A program made the translations under genes and the position numbers. From NCBI RefSeq assembly GCF_902859855.1, contig NZ_CADIKH010000021.1, positions 79,148 to 143,147 on the forward strand: 64,000 nt of DNA, written 5' to 3'. How positions within the stretch are numbered: the stretch's first letter is position 1; every line of letters starts with the position of its first letter. Positions 17,421 through 26,399 of this stretch are shown here, in pieces. Origin of the DNA: Paraburkholderia humisilvae (GTDB lineage: Bacteria; Pseudomonadota; Gammaproteobacteria; Burkholderiales; Burkholderiaceae). Below the pieces are notes generated by a model, which worked only from the letters and a program-made list of their open reading frames with translations, ran no database searches and was not told the origin of the DNA.

Positions 17421-18371
17421 ATGATTGATCAACATCGCAGTGATGGGCGAACGAGCGCCGATGGCGAAACGACGCGCCACGACGGGCATTCGCCGGGGGC
17501 GGTCAGGCTGCCGTTTGTACTCGTGCACGGCGGCTGGTGGGGCGCGTGGTCTTTCGAGCGGCTGATTCCTTTGCTGATGAGCTGGGGCCACGTTGCGCTT
17601 GCGCGCGATTTGCCGGGACACGGGCTCAATGCCCGATTCCCGTCGTCTTACCTGCGCCGTCCGATGGACACCGCATCTTTTCAAACTGAGCGATCACCGA
17701 ATGCGCAGATCACCAGGGACGACCATGTCGATGCGATTATCGACGCGATCGAGTGTGTAAGCGGGTTCGGTCATGGCGAGGTCGTGCTGGTCGGACACAG
17801 TATGTCCGGGGCGTTGATATCGATGGTTGCCGAACGTGTTCCCGAACGGATCGCGAAGATCGTGTACCTCGCGGCATTTATGCCGAGGACCGGCATGGCG
17901 ATGGCCGACTATATCGACGCGCCGGAAAACGCGGGCCAACTGGTGCCGCATCTGTTTAGAGGCGATCCGGCCGCGACGGGCGCTGCACGGATCGATCATC
18001 GTGCTGACGATGCGGCCTCGCGAGAGATGGGTCGGCGCGCGTTCTGCGGGGACATGAGTGAAGAAGACTATCGCGCCGTTGTCAATCTGACGACGCCCGA
18101 TGAGGCGGTCGCACCGATGGCAACACCAGTCTGGATCACACCGGAACGATGGGGCAGTGTCGAGCGCCACTACATCATGTGCCTGCAAGACTATGCGCTT
18201 CGGCCTGCGCTGCAGACGCGCTTTATCGAGGAGGCCGATGCGCTTTTTCCCTATCAGCCGACTGTCGTGCACTGTCTGGATGCAAGCCATGGCGTGGTCT
18301 TGTCGCAACCGGCAGCACTCGCGGAACTGCTGGTGAAAATTGCAACCGCTGGGCGCAGCGATGTCGTCTGA
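17421..18371 (+). CDS. Alpha/beta-fold hydrolase
   Basis: 316-residue alpha/beta hydrolase. The oxyanion-hole segment is FVLVHGGWWGAW (about 32-43), the nucleophile elbow is VGHSMSG with the catalytic serine near 125, and the catalytic histidine is in CLDASHGVV near 297. The sequence style (HGGWWGAW, LPGHG, ITRDDHVDAI) is that of the plant methylesterase/hydroxynitrile-lyase group and its bacterial relatives, pointing to a small ester or a carboxylic ester-type substrate. The 30-residue N-terminal lead is polar and not a signal peptide. A GGGG site precedes the ATG. It is divergent from the AraC gene and convergent with the GMC oxidoreductase, so it may provide the alcohol used there. Confidence 0.85.
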   Translation: MIDQHRSDGRTSADGETTRHDGHSPGAVRLPFVLVHGGWWGAWSFERLIPLLMSWGHVALARDLPGHGLNARFPSSYLRRPMDTASFQTERSPNAQITRDDHVDAIIDAIECVSGFGHGEVVLVGHSMSGALISMVAERVPERIAKIVYLAAFMPRTGMAMADYIDAPENAGQLVPHLFRGDPAATGAARIDHRADDAASREMGRRAFCGDMSEEDYRAVVNLTTPDEAVAPMATPVWITPERWGSVERHYIMCLQDYALRPALQTRFIEEADALFPYQPTVVHCLDASHGVVLSQPAALAELLVKIATAGRSDVV

Positions 18372-18579
18372 CGCCGCCGTCGCGACGCAGTGGCGGCGCC
18401 GGACATGGGTGACGGTTGTGTCATAGGGGGTGTGTTTGAGAAGGCCTGATGGGTTTTCGGCGCGTTGGCCGGCACGGCGACCGCTTGCTTCGCTCCGTGG
18501 CCTGCTATGCGTTCCATCAAACGTCCAACGGATCGATTTATTCCGGTGACGTGTTCGACAAGCAAGACGCCGATACCCC

Positions 18580-20205
18580 CTACAACTGATGACGTAGCCT
18601 GATGGACATCGCAGCACGCTCCCCGATGACAACACACGGAGCCATCGTATTTCCAGTCGTTATGTTCCGCAAAACCGAACCGTCGGCGATGGTTAGACGG
18701 CTTATCCCATGGACCTGCAGCTTGCTGTTGACTACCGAATCAGGATCATTTCCCATCATCGCGGTGCAGGTCTGATGGCTTACGCTGGCGATGGAATCGC
18801 GCACAAATGCCTGGAGCGACGAACCCTCCAGATTCCCGGGCGTGACTTGCCGCTTAACAAACCGTTTGAGTGTCGGCGACTGGCTGATTTCATTGGCTAA
18901 CTCGACCGCGCGGGTTAGCGCGGCAAGCTCTTCGGGCTCGGCGACCGGGTTGGCTTCGATGATGACCGGATGTTGCGGTCCGGCTCCGGTCAGACTGATG
19001 CGACCCGTCGATCGAGGCCTTGTGAGTACGGGCAATATCGTCCACGACTTGGGGGGAATCGCATATTGTCCCGCGATGTTCTCGCTCGCGAAAGGAAAGC
19101 CCAATTGCATCAGCTGGATATCCGGTGGTCCTTCCGCGACCGAACTGTGCACGAACGCGTTCGCCTGAACGATTGCCCCGTGCGGAAGATCTTCGGCCTC
19201 AACGGATTCGGGCGCTTCGCAGATGCAGCCGGCGACCATCCAATGGTCCTGGAAGTTTCGGCCGACGCCCTTTAGCTCTTCAATCACCGGAATGTTGAAT
19301 TCGTGTAACTGGCTCGCGCCGCCAATTCCCGATTGCATCAGCACCTTTGGCGTGTGAATAGCGCCAAGGGAAAGCACGACCTCAAGCGACGCATTGAAGC
19401 GTCGCAGCTTTCCGTCCACGATGCACTCGACGCCGCTTGCCTGATTGCCGCTGAACAACACGCGCGTGACAAGCGCTCGGGTTAGAACCGTGACGTTCGG
19501 ACGGTCCATCATCGGGTAAAGATAAGAACGGAATATGGACACCCTGCGTTGTTCCCGGATGCACACGTCCGCCATCGAAGCGCCCGTTGGCGCCTCCATG
19601 AGCGTACCGTTCTGACTCACAAACTCGGGGATGCCGCATGTTTTCGCGGCGGTGAGCCATGCATACGGAAGCGGTGAAAGAGCGGGCGCATGGGACACAT
19701 GGACTAGCCCTCCAGTTCCCCGATACTGCCTGTCGGGCACCCCATGCCAATCCTCGATCTGTTTATAAATTTCGAGTACCGACGCGTAGCTCCAGTCCGG
19801 ATCGCCGGTTTCGGCGGCTAACGTATCCCAATCGGCACGGTGTCCTCTGGACCAATGCATCGCATTGATGCTTGACCCGCCACCCAGAACTCGCCCCATA
19901 TGCAGCGCGATCGGGCGATGATTCATCTGGGCGTTGCTGCGCGCGGTAAAAGCCCAGTCACGCGATGTCCCCAGGTTTTTAATCCAGGCTTCGGCCACTT
20001 CGATTTCAGGCACGTTATCCATTTCGCCCGCTTCGAGGACGAGCACCGTTGCGTCGGACTGCTCGGCCAGTCTTCGGGCAACGACGGACCCCGACGTGCC
20101 TGAACCACAGACAATAAAGTCATAGGTTGCTCGCGTATCAGCGGCCAGTCGGTTTTGGTTCTCAACCACCCGATCCTCGTGCCGGGAAACGTACTCTTCT
20201 AACAT
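18580..20205 (-). CDS. GMC-family FAD-dependent alcohol oxidoreductase
   Basis: 541-residue glucose-methanol-choline oxidoreductase. The FAD-binding GSGTSGSVVARRL motif lies at about 34-46 and LEAGE at 57-61. GMC signature 1 is GRVLGGGSSINAM near 104-116 and signature 2 surrounds GAIHTPKVLMQSGIG near 283-297. The active-site base is the histidine of SVSHQTCTAMM near 474, paired with the asparagine of TTGNTMAP near 519. Relatives are choline, polyethylene-glycol and aliphatic alcohol dehydrogenases. The aldehyde dehydrogenase gene upstream on the same strand would oxidise the aldehyde formed. An AAAAGG site precedes the ATG. The 475-bp AT-rich upstream gap should carry its own promoter. Confidence 0.9.
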   Translation of the reverse strand: MLEEYVSRHEDRVVENQNRLAADTRATYDFIVCGSGTSGSVVARRLAEQSDATVLVLEAGEMDNVPEIEVAEAWIKNLGTSRDWAFTARSNAQMNHRPIALHMGRVLGGGSSINAMHWSRGHRADWDTLAAETGDPDWSYASVLEIYKQIEDWHGVPDRQYRGTGGLVHVSHAPALSPLPYAWLTAAKTCGIPEFVSQNGTLMEAPTGASMADVCIREQRRVSIFRSYLYPMMDRPNVTVLTRALVTRVLFSGNQASGVECIVDGKLRRFNASLEVVLSLGAIHTPKVLMQSGIGGASQLHEFNIPVIEELKGVGRNFQDHWMVAGCICEAPESVEAEDLPHGAIVQANAFVHSSVAEGPPDIQLMQLGFPFASENIAGQYAIPPKSWTILPVLTRPRSTGRISLTGAGPQHPVIIEANPVAEPEELAALTRAVELANEISQSPTLKRFVKRQVTPGNLEGSSLQAFVRDSIASVSHQTCTAMMGNDPDSVVNSKLQVHGISRLTIADGSVLRNITTGNTMAPCVVIGERAAMSIRLRHQL

Positions 20206-20680
20206 GAAATTTAACCTTTTGCTTTGCTAAGGAATGGAGGTGTTCAACCGGGAGCTGAACAGAGCCATCGAGCGCTTAGGGAAACACGATGTGGACTCGT
20301 CGAAAGAACAGACTGCGAGGATGAGTTATTCCGGCAGTGTTAGCTAGCCGGATTAAACATGCGGGAATGGAAAAGGTGGTTTATTAATTTCGAGCGCTTG
20401 GAGAATATATTAGCTATGCGAAAATTATTAAAAACATCTTCGACAGCACTGAAATCGATTCGGTAAACAAATCGGCCAGAAATGCCGTTTGTCGATATTT
20501 ACGTGGCATTCGCAACGATTGAGGGCAACACCGATGGGTGCCTACCTCATTCGAAGCGGGTTTGTTTTTCTTGTATTTTTCGAGGAAATCGGTCGAAGAC
20601 CACTGCCCCCTCGGCGCATCGAGGCGATTGTCGAAGGGGCAGTGAGATGTGGTCAGGTCGTCATCGCCGCAGCCTGGCCT
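20206..20680. other. AT-rich intergenic region between the aldehyde dehydrogenase and GMC genes
   Basis: 475 bases, clearly poorer in G+C between about 20340 and 20480 than the surroundings. No supported gene. It contains the leader of the GMC gene and the hairpin described separately at 20601. Confidence 0.5.
20601..20644 (-). terminator. Inverted repeat after the aldehyde dehydrogenase gene
   Basis: CACTGCCCC and GGGGCAGTG form nine-base arms, extended by a TCG/CGA pairing after one mismatch, 37 bp beyond the aldehyde dehydrogenase stop on the minus strand. The position suits a terminator but there is no U tract, so a regulatory role is equally possible. Confidence 0.4.
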
Positions 20681-22080
20681 CTAGCGTACCATCGAAATAA
20701 TCTTCAACTGCGTGAACTCTTCGAGCCCCTGCTGCCCCAATTGCCAGCCCATGCCCGACTGCTTGGCCCCGCCAATCGGCACATCGAAACTCAGATTCAT
20801 AAAGCAGTTGATCCACATCGTTCCGGTGTCGACCCTGCGGGCTATCTCGAACGCGCGTTCCGTATCCTTCGCCCATATGGTGCCGGCGAGCCCGTATTCC
20901 GTATCGTTGACTCGCTCTATCAGTTCATCGACATCATCGTATGCAAGCACGGGCAAGACCGGTCCAAACTGCTCTTCGCGCACGAGGCGCGCGTCATCAG
21001 GTAGATCCCGCACGATCGTCGGTGGAATGAAGTAACCTGGGCCGTCCAGTGGCGTACCGCCGGCAATAATGGTTCCCTGTCGCCGCGAGTCCTCGATCAG
21101 GTCCTTTACACGCTCATACTGAGCACGGTTCTGGATCGGACCCAACTGTGTGGAGGGCTCCATCCCGTTTCCCACTACCGCTTTCTTCGCTAACGCGGCA
21201 AGCGCGTCGCATAGCCGATCGTAAATTGCGCGTGGGGCATAGACGCGCTTTGCGGCGAAACAGATTTGACCGCTATTCGCCATCGCAGCCATGAACACCT
21301 TTGGTGCGACTTCGTCAATATTCACATCGTCCAGGACGATGGCGGCATCGTTGCCGCCGAGTTCAAGCGTCACGCGCTTGAGTGTGTTCGATGCGTTTTG
21401 AAGAACACGGACTCCGGTGCGGGTCGAACCGGTGAACGAGACTTTGGCGACATCCGGATGGCATGTCAGTTTTTCGGCAAGATCGTTCCCGCAGGTGATG
21501 ACGTTCAGCACGCCCCGTGGCAACACAGACGACGCAATCTCGCCGAGAAACAGCGTGGATAGCGGGGTTGTCGGTGCGGGTTTTGCGACCAGCGTGTTGC
21601 CGCTCAACAGGGCCGGGGCGATCTTCATCATCAGCAGCCATACCGGGGAATTCCACGGCGCGATGGCGACGACGACGCCAAGCGGCTCGCGTGTCTCGAC
21701 GACATGCCCGGTTTCGTTATCGCGCAGTGTCTTGTGCGGCATCGCCAATGTCGAGTTATAGCGCAGAAAAGCAATGGATCGATCGATTTCCTGGCGGGAC
21801 GCCACGAGCGGTTTGCCCTGTTCCCGCGTGAGCAACCTGGCCCACTCATCCGCGCGCTTGTCGAGTGCATCCGCGAGCGCATTGAGGTGAGCGCCGCGAT
21901 CCGCAAATTGCGTTTTGCCCACGTGGGAAAGGCTGCTTTAGCCGTAGCAACAGCAAGATCGAGCTGCGCCTCGTTAGCGATCGGGCATTGTTCAAAGACC
22001 GCGCCCGTCGCTGGGTCCTCGACGCCGATGCTACTGAATCCCTCAACTGGCTTGCCGTCGATTGTCATTCTGTAGTACAT
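20681..22080 (-). pseudogene. Aldehyde dehydrogenase, frameshifted near its N-terminus
   Basis: NAD(P)-dependent aldehyde dehydrogenase family member split over two frames. The first 50 or so residues (from ATG 22080, MTIDGKPVEG ... KAAFPTW) are in one frame; the rest (KTQFADRGAHLNAL onward to 20681) is in another. The switch falls at a run of four A on the coding strand (plus 21913-21916); five A would give W-A-K-T-Q-F and a continuous protein of about 465 residues. The catalytic core is intact: TLELGGNDAAI, GQICFAAKR with the nucleophilic cysteine, and EEQFGPVLPVL. It is either a recent one-base deletion or a homopolymer sequencing error. Reinitiation at GTG 21922 would make a 413-residue protein missing the first strands. 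Confidence 0.85.
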
Positions 22081-22457
22081 GACGATTCCTTCAAAGAAAT
22101 TAATGTCGGCGTGAGAGCGGCTTAATGTTTTATAAGCCGTCTACTCTTTACACGGCGCTGATTTATTAGCAAATGACCGTGGCTATGCAGTATGCATTAA
22201 TCCGTTTGGTTTACCATTCAGGTGAATGGTCATCAGCATTCCAACTGCATTATCAATGGCAATATCGGGGGAGATGGACCGCAACGTGCCGTGCGCTTAA
22301 TCGGAGAGCGCAATTACAAAGACGGTTGAGAATAGGCGGACGCTGCGGTGCTTATGCGGGTGAGTGGCGGCGCATTTGAGCTCGGGCGACAAACGCGCGG
22401 CAGTTTGACGGCAACGTCAATCGATTGACGCGAAGTCAGTTGTCTGTTGTTGCCTCG
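22081..22457. other. Regulatory-looking intergenic region upstream of the aldehyde dehydrogenase
   Basis: 377 bases between the GST gene and the aldehyde dehydrogenase start. No supported gene. It holds CGGCTTA (22118-22124) with TAAGCCG (22133-22139), seven-base arms close to the gene start, and the perfect palindrome listed separately at 22213. Confidence 0.5.
22213..22230. promoter_or_regulatory. Perfect 18-bp palindrome, probable repressor operator
   Basis: ACCATTCA and TGAATGGT are exact reverse complements around a central GG. Length and spacing resemble TetR/AcrR-family operators. It lies 133 bp before the aldehyde dehydrogenase start. No TetR gene lies in the window, so the regulator would be elsewhere. 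Confidence 0.6.
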
Positions 22458-23102
22458 TCAAAGTGCGGGGCGTTTCAGTTCAACCCATCGCTGCACGGAA
22501 GGTCGTTCCCACTGTCTCGCAGCGTAGTTCACCAGCGGTGTCGGCACTGAATCGCCATTCAGGATGAGGCGATTAAGCATTAACGCCAGATCCGTATCGG
22601 CGATGCACCATGTCCCAAAGAGATTGGATGCGTCACGAGGCAGCAGAGCCTCGGCTGCATAAAACAGCTTCCGGACCGCTACATCGGCCGCTGGGGTGAG
22701 CGGTGCTCCGCGCGCCCCATAGAACACAACCTCAGTTGAACGCTCCTGTCTGATGGGTAGCAGGTCGCTGCGCAGCCAGGCCTGGACCTGGCGTGCCCGC
22801 GCGCGAAGCGTTTTTTCTTGTGGATACACCGACGTTTCGGGAAATGCGTCGTCGAGATATTCGGTGATTGCCGACGACTCCGACAACGCGAAGTCGCCGT
22901 GCACCAGCGTGGGCACGCGCTGTGTCAACGACCTGGCCGCATAGTGTGCCTCACGATTTTCCTCGCGATTGAGGTCTACTACTGAAAGCTCAAACGGCAA
23001 TCGCTTCTCGTGAAGAGCGACGAAAACCGACATCGCGTAGGGGCTTGCATACTGCGCATCGACATATAAAAGAAGGCTATGTTCGGGCAAAGTATTCTCC
23101 AT
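22458..23102 (-). CDS. yfcF: YfcF-type glutathione S-transferase
   Basis: 214-residue cytosolic glutathione transferase that resembles E. coli YfcF along its whole length. Landmarks are LYVDAQYASPYAMSVFVALHEK (thioredoxin-like N-domain, about 12-33), ALTQRVPTLVHGDFALSESSAITEYL with the cis-proline and the glutathione-binding ESS (about 59-84), and the C-terminal helical block with RARQVQAWLRSDLLPIRQER and FGTWCIADTDLALMLNRL. Known members have glutathione transferase and peroxidase activity and protect against peroxides. The gene is on the same strand as the aldehyde dehydrogenase, 377 bp upstream, so it may belong to the same detoxification/catabolic block or be independent. Confidence 0.9.
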   Translation of the reverse strand: MENTLPEHSLLLYVDAQYASPYAMSVFVALHEKRLPFELSVVDLNREENREAHYAARSLTQRVPTLVHGDFALSESSAITEYLDDAFPETSVYPQEKTLRARARQVQAWLRSDLLPIRQERSTEVVFYGARGAPLTPAADVAVRKLFYAAEALLPRDASNLFGTWCIADTDLALMLNRLILNGDSVPTPLVNYAARQWERPSVQRWVELKRPAL

Positions 23103-23156
23103 CGCGGCATGGGTTATGCAAAGCCACGATGATATACGGTGACGGTCGAAGCCCCT

Positions 23157-25388
23157 CTATACATAACGCCGCTGCACGCCCGGCATCACCTTATCAAGCG
23201 TAATCGGCAAATCCCGCACGCGTACACCTGTTGCGTGATAAACCGCATTGGCAATCGCCGCCGGCACACCGGTAATGCCAATCTCGCCGATGCCCCGCAC
23301 GCCGAGCGAACTGATATGCGGATCGGGTTCATCCAGCATGACGACGTCGAGCGCATTCACATCCGCGTTAACCGGCACGTGATACTCCGCCAGATTCGCG
23401 TTCGTGATGCGTCCCTCGCGCGGATCGAGCGTAGTCTCTTCCTCGAGCGCCGCGCCAATGCCCCAGACGATGCCGCCCATCATCTGGCTACGCGCAGTCT
23501 TCTGATTGAGCACGCGGCCGATGTCGTACACCGCGGTGACCCGTTCGACGCGGATCGTCCCAAGATCCGCATCGACATGCACTTCCACGAACACCGCTCC
23601 GAACGAATGAAACGAGTATCGCTGCCGCTCATCGCCGGATTTGACGCTGGCGGTTGCCTCGATCGGCTGGCCACCCGCGCGCGCAAGCACCGCGGCGGCC
23701 GGGTCGCGTTTGGCCGGGTCCTTACGGCTGATCACCCAGCCTTTCTCAACGGTGACGTCAGCGACATCCGTGCCGAATACTGGCGATGCGTGGTCCGCAA
23801 GGGCCAGCTCGATCAGCTTGTCGCGCACCTGCGTCGCGGCGTCGCGCACGGCAGGCGACACGCTCGCGGCCGAGCGCGAGCCGCCCGAGCCGGGCGCGTT
23901 CGGCAACGTCGAATCGCCAAGCGCGAAGCGAATATTCTGCGTCTCGAAGCCCATCGCGTCGGCGGCCACTTGCGTCATCACCGTGTAGGTGCCGGTGCCG
24001 ATATCCTGCGTGCCGGATGCGACGAACGCGCTGCCGTCCGGCAGGATGCGCGCGATCGCCGCTGCTTCGCTGCGGTTCGCCGGATAAGTCGCGGTCGCCA
24101 TGCCCATGCCGATCAGCGTATGACCCGAGCGCATCGAGCGTGGCGCGGGACTGCGGCGCGACCAGCCGAAGCGCTCCGCGCCGATCTGATAACACTTGCG
24201 CAACGCTTTACTCGACCATGGTTTGCTATCCGAAGGATCGACCTCAGCATAGTTCTTAAGACGCAGTTCGAGCGGGTCCATCTGCAATTCGGCGGCGAGT
24301 TCGTCCATTGCCGATTCGAGCGCAAACGAGCCGGTCGTCTCGCCAGGGGCGCGCATAAAGGTCGGCGTCCCGACGTTCAGCTGGACGAGACGATGTGTCG
24401 TCACCTGGTTCGGCACGGCGTACAGCATCCGCGAGACCATGCAGCAGGTCTCGGTCCAGTCTTCGATCATCGACGTGTTCGAAATGCTGTCGTGACGCAT
24501 CGCAGTCAGCGTGCCGTCCCGCTTCGCGGCGAGCACGAAGTGCTGTTCGGTGCGCGGGCGCCCGCCGACCGGGCCGAACATCTGCGGCCGCTCGAGGGAA
24601 AGCCGTACCGGGCGGCCAGTTTGCCGCGCCGCCATCGCGCACAGTGTGACGTGCGACCACGATGAGCCCTTGCAACCAAAGCCGCCGCCGATAAACGGTG
24701 AAATCACGCGCACGTTGTCAGGCGGTATGCCGAGCGCCTTGGCGACCGCGACCTTTGCGCCGGTCACGCCTTGCGTCGAGTCGTACAGCGTCAGATGCGG
24801 ACCGTCCCAGACCGCCATCGTCGCGTGCGGCTCCATCGGGTTGTGGGTTTCCATCGGCGTCGTATACACGGCGTCGATGCGTACCGGGCCGTCGCGCACA
24901 CCCGCGTCGAAGTTGCCACGCTGTGTATCGGTCTGGCGGCCTTGCGGATTGTCCGGCGCATGCATGCGTGCTTTCGCCTGCGTGAAGTCGAGCGCCGCCG
25001 CCTGGCTTTGATAAGCGATGCGTAACTGGTGCGCGGCATCGGTCGCGTGTTCGAGCGTGTCGGCGACGACCACCGCGACCGGCTCGTTGTTGTAATGCAC
25101 CTGATTGTCCTGCAAGAGCGAAAGGCGTCGGCCAGCAGGCGGCGCAAAGCCCGCCTGGCCGTTTTGCGGCAGACGTGGCGCGTTCCGGTACGTCATCACG
25201 AGCAACACGCCGGGCAGCGCCTGCGCGCGGCTCGTGTCGATCGACGAGATCGTGCCGTTCGCGATCGTGCTCGTCACCAGCACCGCATGCGCCAGTCTCG
25301 CCTCCGGAAATTCGGCCGCATAACGTGCTTCACCGGTTACTTTCAATATGCCGTCAGTGCGGTCAAGCGGGTAGCCGATCATGTTCAT
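23157..25388 (-). CDS. paoC: PaoC-like molybdenum-binding subunit of aldehyde oxidoreductase
   Basis: 743-residue large subunit of the xanthine-oxidase family. The molybdopterin-binding domains show GGGFGCKGSSW (about 225-235), MRAPGE (about 340), GTQDIGTGTYTVM (about 460-472) and the catalytic glutamate in GIGEIGITG near residue 700. In E. coli PaoC the equivalent glutamate starts hydroxylation of aromatic aldehydes. The cofactor there is molybdopterin cytosine dinucleotide. Its ATG overlaps the paoB stop by four bases (ATGA), so translation is coupled. The complex is expected in the periplasm, carried out with the Tat-signal-bearing PaoA subunit. No PaoD/XdhC-type chaperone gene is seen in the window. 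Confidence 0.92.
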   Translation of the reverse strand: MNMIGYPLDRTDGILKVTGEARYAAEFPEARLAHAVLVTSTIANGTISSIDTSRAQALPGVLLVMTYRNAPRLPQNGQAGFAPPAGRRLSLLQDNQVHYNNEPVAVVVADTLEHATDAAHQLRIAYQSQAAALDFTQAKARMHAPDNPQGRQTDTQRGNFDAGVRDGPVRIDAVYTTPMETHNPMEPHATMAVWDGPHLTLYDSTQGVTGAKVAVAKALGIPPDNVRVISPFIGGGFGCKGSSWSHVTLCAMAARQTGRPVRLSLERPQMFGPVGGRPRTEQHFVLAAKRDGTLTAMRHDSISNTSMIEDWTETCCMVSRMLYAVPNQVTTHRLVQLNVGTPTFMRAPGETTGSFALESAMDELAAELQMDPLELRLKNYAEVDPSDSKPWSSKALRKCYQIGAERFGWSRRSPAPRSMRSGHTLIGMGMATATYPANRSEAAAIARILPDGSAFVASGTQDIGTGTYTVMTQVAADAMGFETQNIRFALGDSTLPNAPGSGGSRSAASVSPAVRDAATQVRDKLIELALADHASPVFGTDVADVTVEKGWVISRKDPAKRDPAAAVLARAGGQPIEATASVKSGDERQRYSFHSFGAVFVEVHVDADLGTIRVERVTAVYDIGRVLNQKTARSQMMGGIVWGIGAALEEETTLDPREGRITNANLAEYHVPVNADVNALDVVMLDEPDPHISSLGVRGIGEIGITGVPAAIANAVYHATGVRVRDLPITLDKVMPGVQRRYV

Positions 25389-26386
25389 GCGAACCCTCCG
25401 GTGCGGCCCGCCGCCTGGTTGACCGCCCGCACGATCGTGCGCTGCGCCAGTTCGACCTTGAACGCGTTATCGCGCTGCGGACGCGCGTCGCTCACCGCGG
25501 AGCTTGCCGCTTCCCGCAGATTGGCGTCGGTCAGCGCATGGCCGGTTAGCATCCGTTCGGCCGCGATGGCCCGCCACGGTTTGTGCGCAACGCCGCCGAG
25601 CGCGATGCGCGCGCTCCTGACCGTGCTGCCCTCCATCTGCAACGCGGCAGCCACCGATACCAGCGCGAACGCGTAGCTCGCGCGGTCACGCACTTTCAGG
25701 TAGTGCGCATGCTCGCTAAAGAGCGGCGGCGGCAGATCGACCGCGGTGATCAGTTCCGCCATTTGCAGCGTGGTGTCGATATCCGGACGATCACCCGGCA
25801 GACGATGAAACTCGCCGATGGGCACCGCGCGCTCGCCGTTCGGGCCGTGCACGCGCACCACGGCGTCGAGGGCCGCGAGTGCGACGTTCATGTCGGATGG
25901 GTTCACCGCGATGCATTGTGAACTCGCGCCGAAGATCGCGTGCGTGCGGTTCAGTCCTTCGATGGCCGCGCATCCGCTACCGGGCAAGCGTTTGTTGCAT
26001 TGCGCGAAGGCCGTGTCGTAGAAGTACGGGCAGCGCGTGCGCTGCATCAGATTGCCGCCGACGGTCGCCATATTGCGCAATTGCGGCGACGCGCCCGCAA
26101 GAAATGCTTGCGAAAGCAACGGATACCGTTCGCGTATCAGCGCATGATTGGCCGCGTCGCTATTGCGCACCAGCGCGCCGATGCGCAGCCCGCCATCGGG
26201 CAGTGTTGCGATGGTGTCGAGTCCGCCGATGCGGGTGATATCGACCAACCGGACAGGGCGCGTGACGCCGCCTTTCATCAGATCGAGCAGATTGGTGCCG
26301 CCGCCGATATACATCGAGCCCGGCTGCTGCGCCGAGCGTAATGCGCCGTTGAGGTCGGCGGCGCGTTCGTAAGAGATCGGGTCCAT
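25385..26386 (-). CDS. paoB: PaoB-like FAD-binding subunit of aldehyde oxidoreductase
   Basis: 333-residue FAD subunit (CO-dehydrogenase medium-subunit type). FAD contacts are seen in MYIGGGTNLLDLM (about 25-37) and ATVGGNLMQRTRCPYFYD (about 107-124). The cysteines in RTRCPYFYD, AQCNKR, PGSGCAAIEG and ASSQCIAV match the extra [4Fe-4S] insertion that distinguishes PaoB from most family members. It transfers electrons from the iron-sulfur subunit to an acceptor. It lies 13 bp behind paoA and overlaps paoC by four bases, so the three genes form one operon. Confidence 0.92.
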   Translation of the reverse strand: MDPISYERAADLNGALRSAQQPGSMYIGGGTNLLDLMKGGVTRPVRLVDITRIGGLDTIATLPDGGLRIGALVRNSDAANHALIRERYPLLSQAFLAGASPQLRNMATVGGNLMQRTRCPYFYDTAFAQCNKRLPGSGCAAIEGLNRTHAIFGASSQCIAVNPSDMNVALAALDAVVRVHGPNGERAVPIGEFHRLPGDRPDIDTTLQMAELITAVDLPPPLFSEHAHYLKVRDRASYAFALVSVAAALQMEGSTVRSARIALGGVAHKPWRAIAAERMLTGHALTDANLREAASSAVSDARPQRDNAFKVELAQRTIVRAVNQAAGRTGGFA

Positions 26387-26399
26387 GATCGGCGCTCCT

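Noticed and set aside
23139..24665. 508-codon plus-strand frame opposite paoC
   Set aside because: Arginine/alanine/histidine-rich shadow; paoC motifs are complete on the minus strand.
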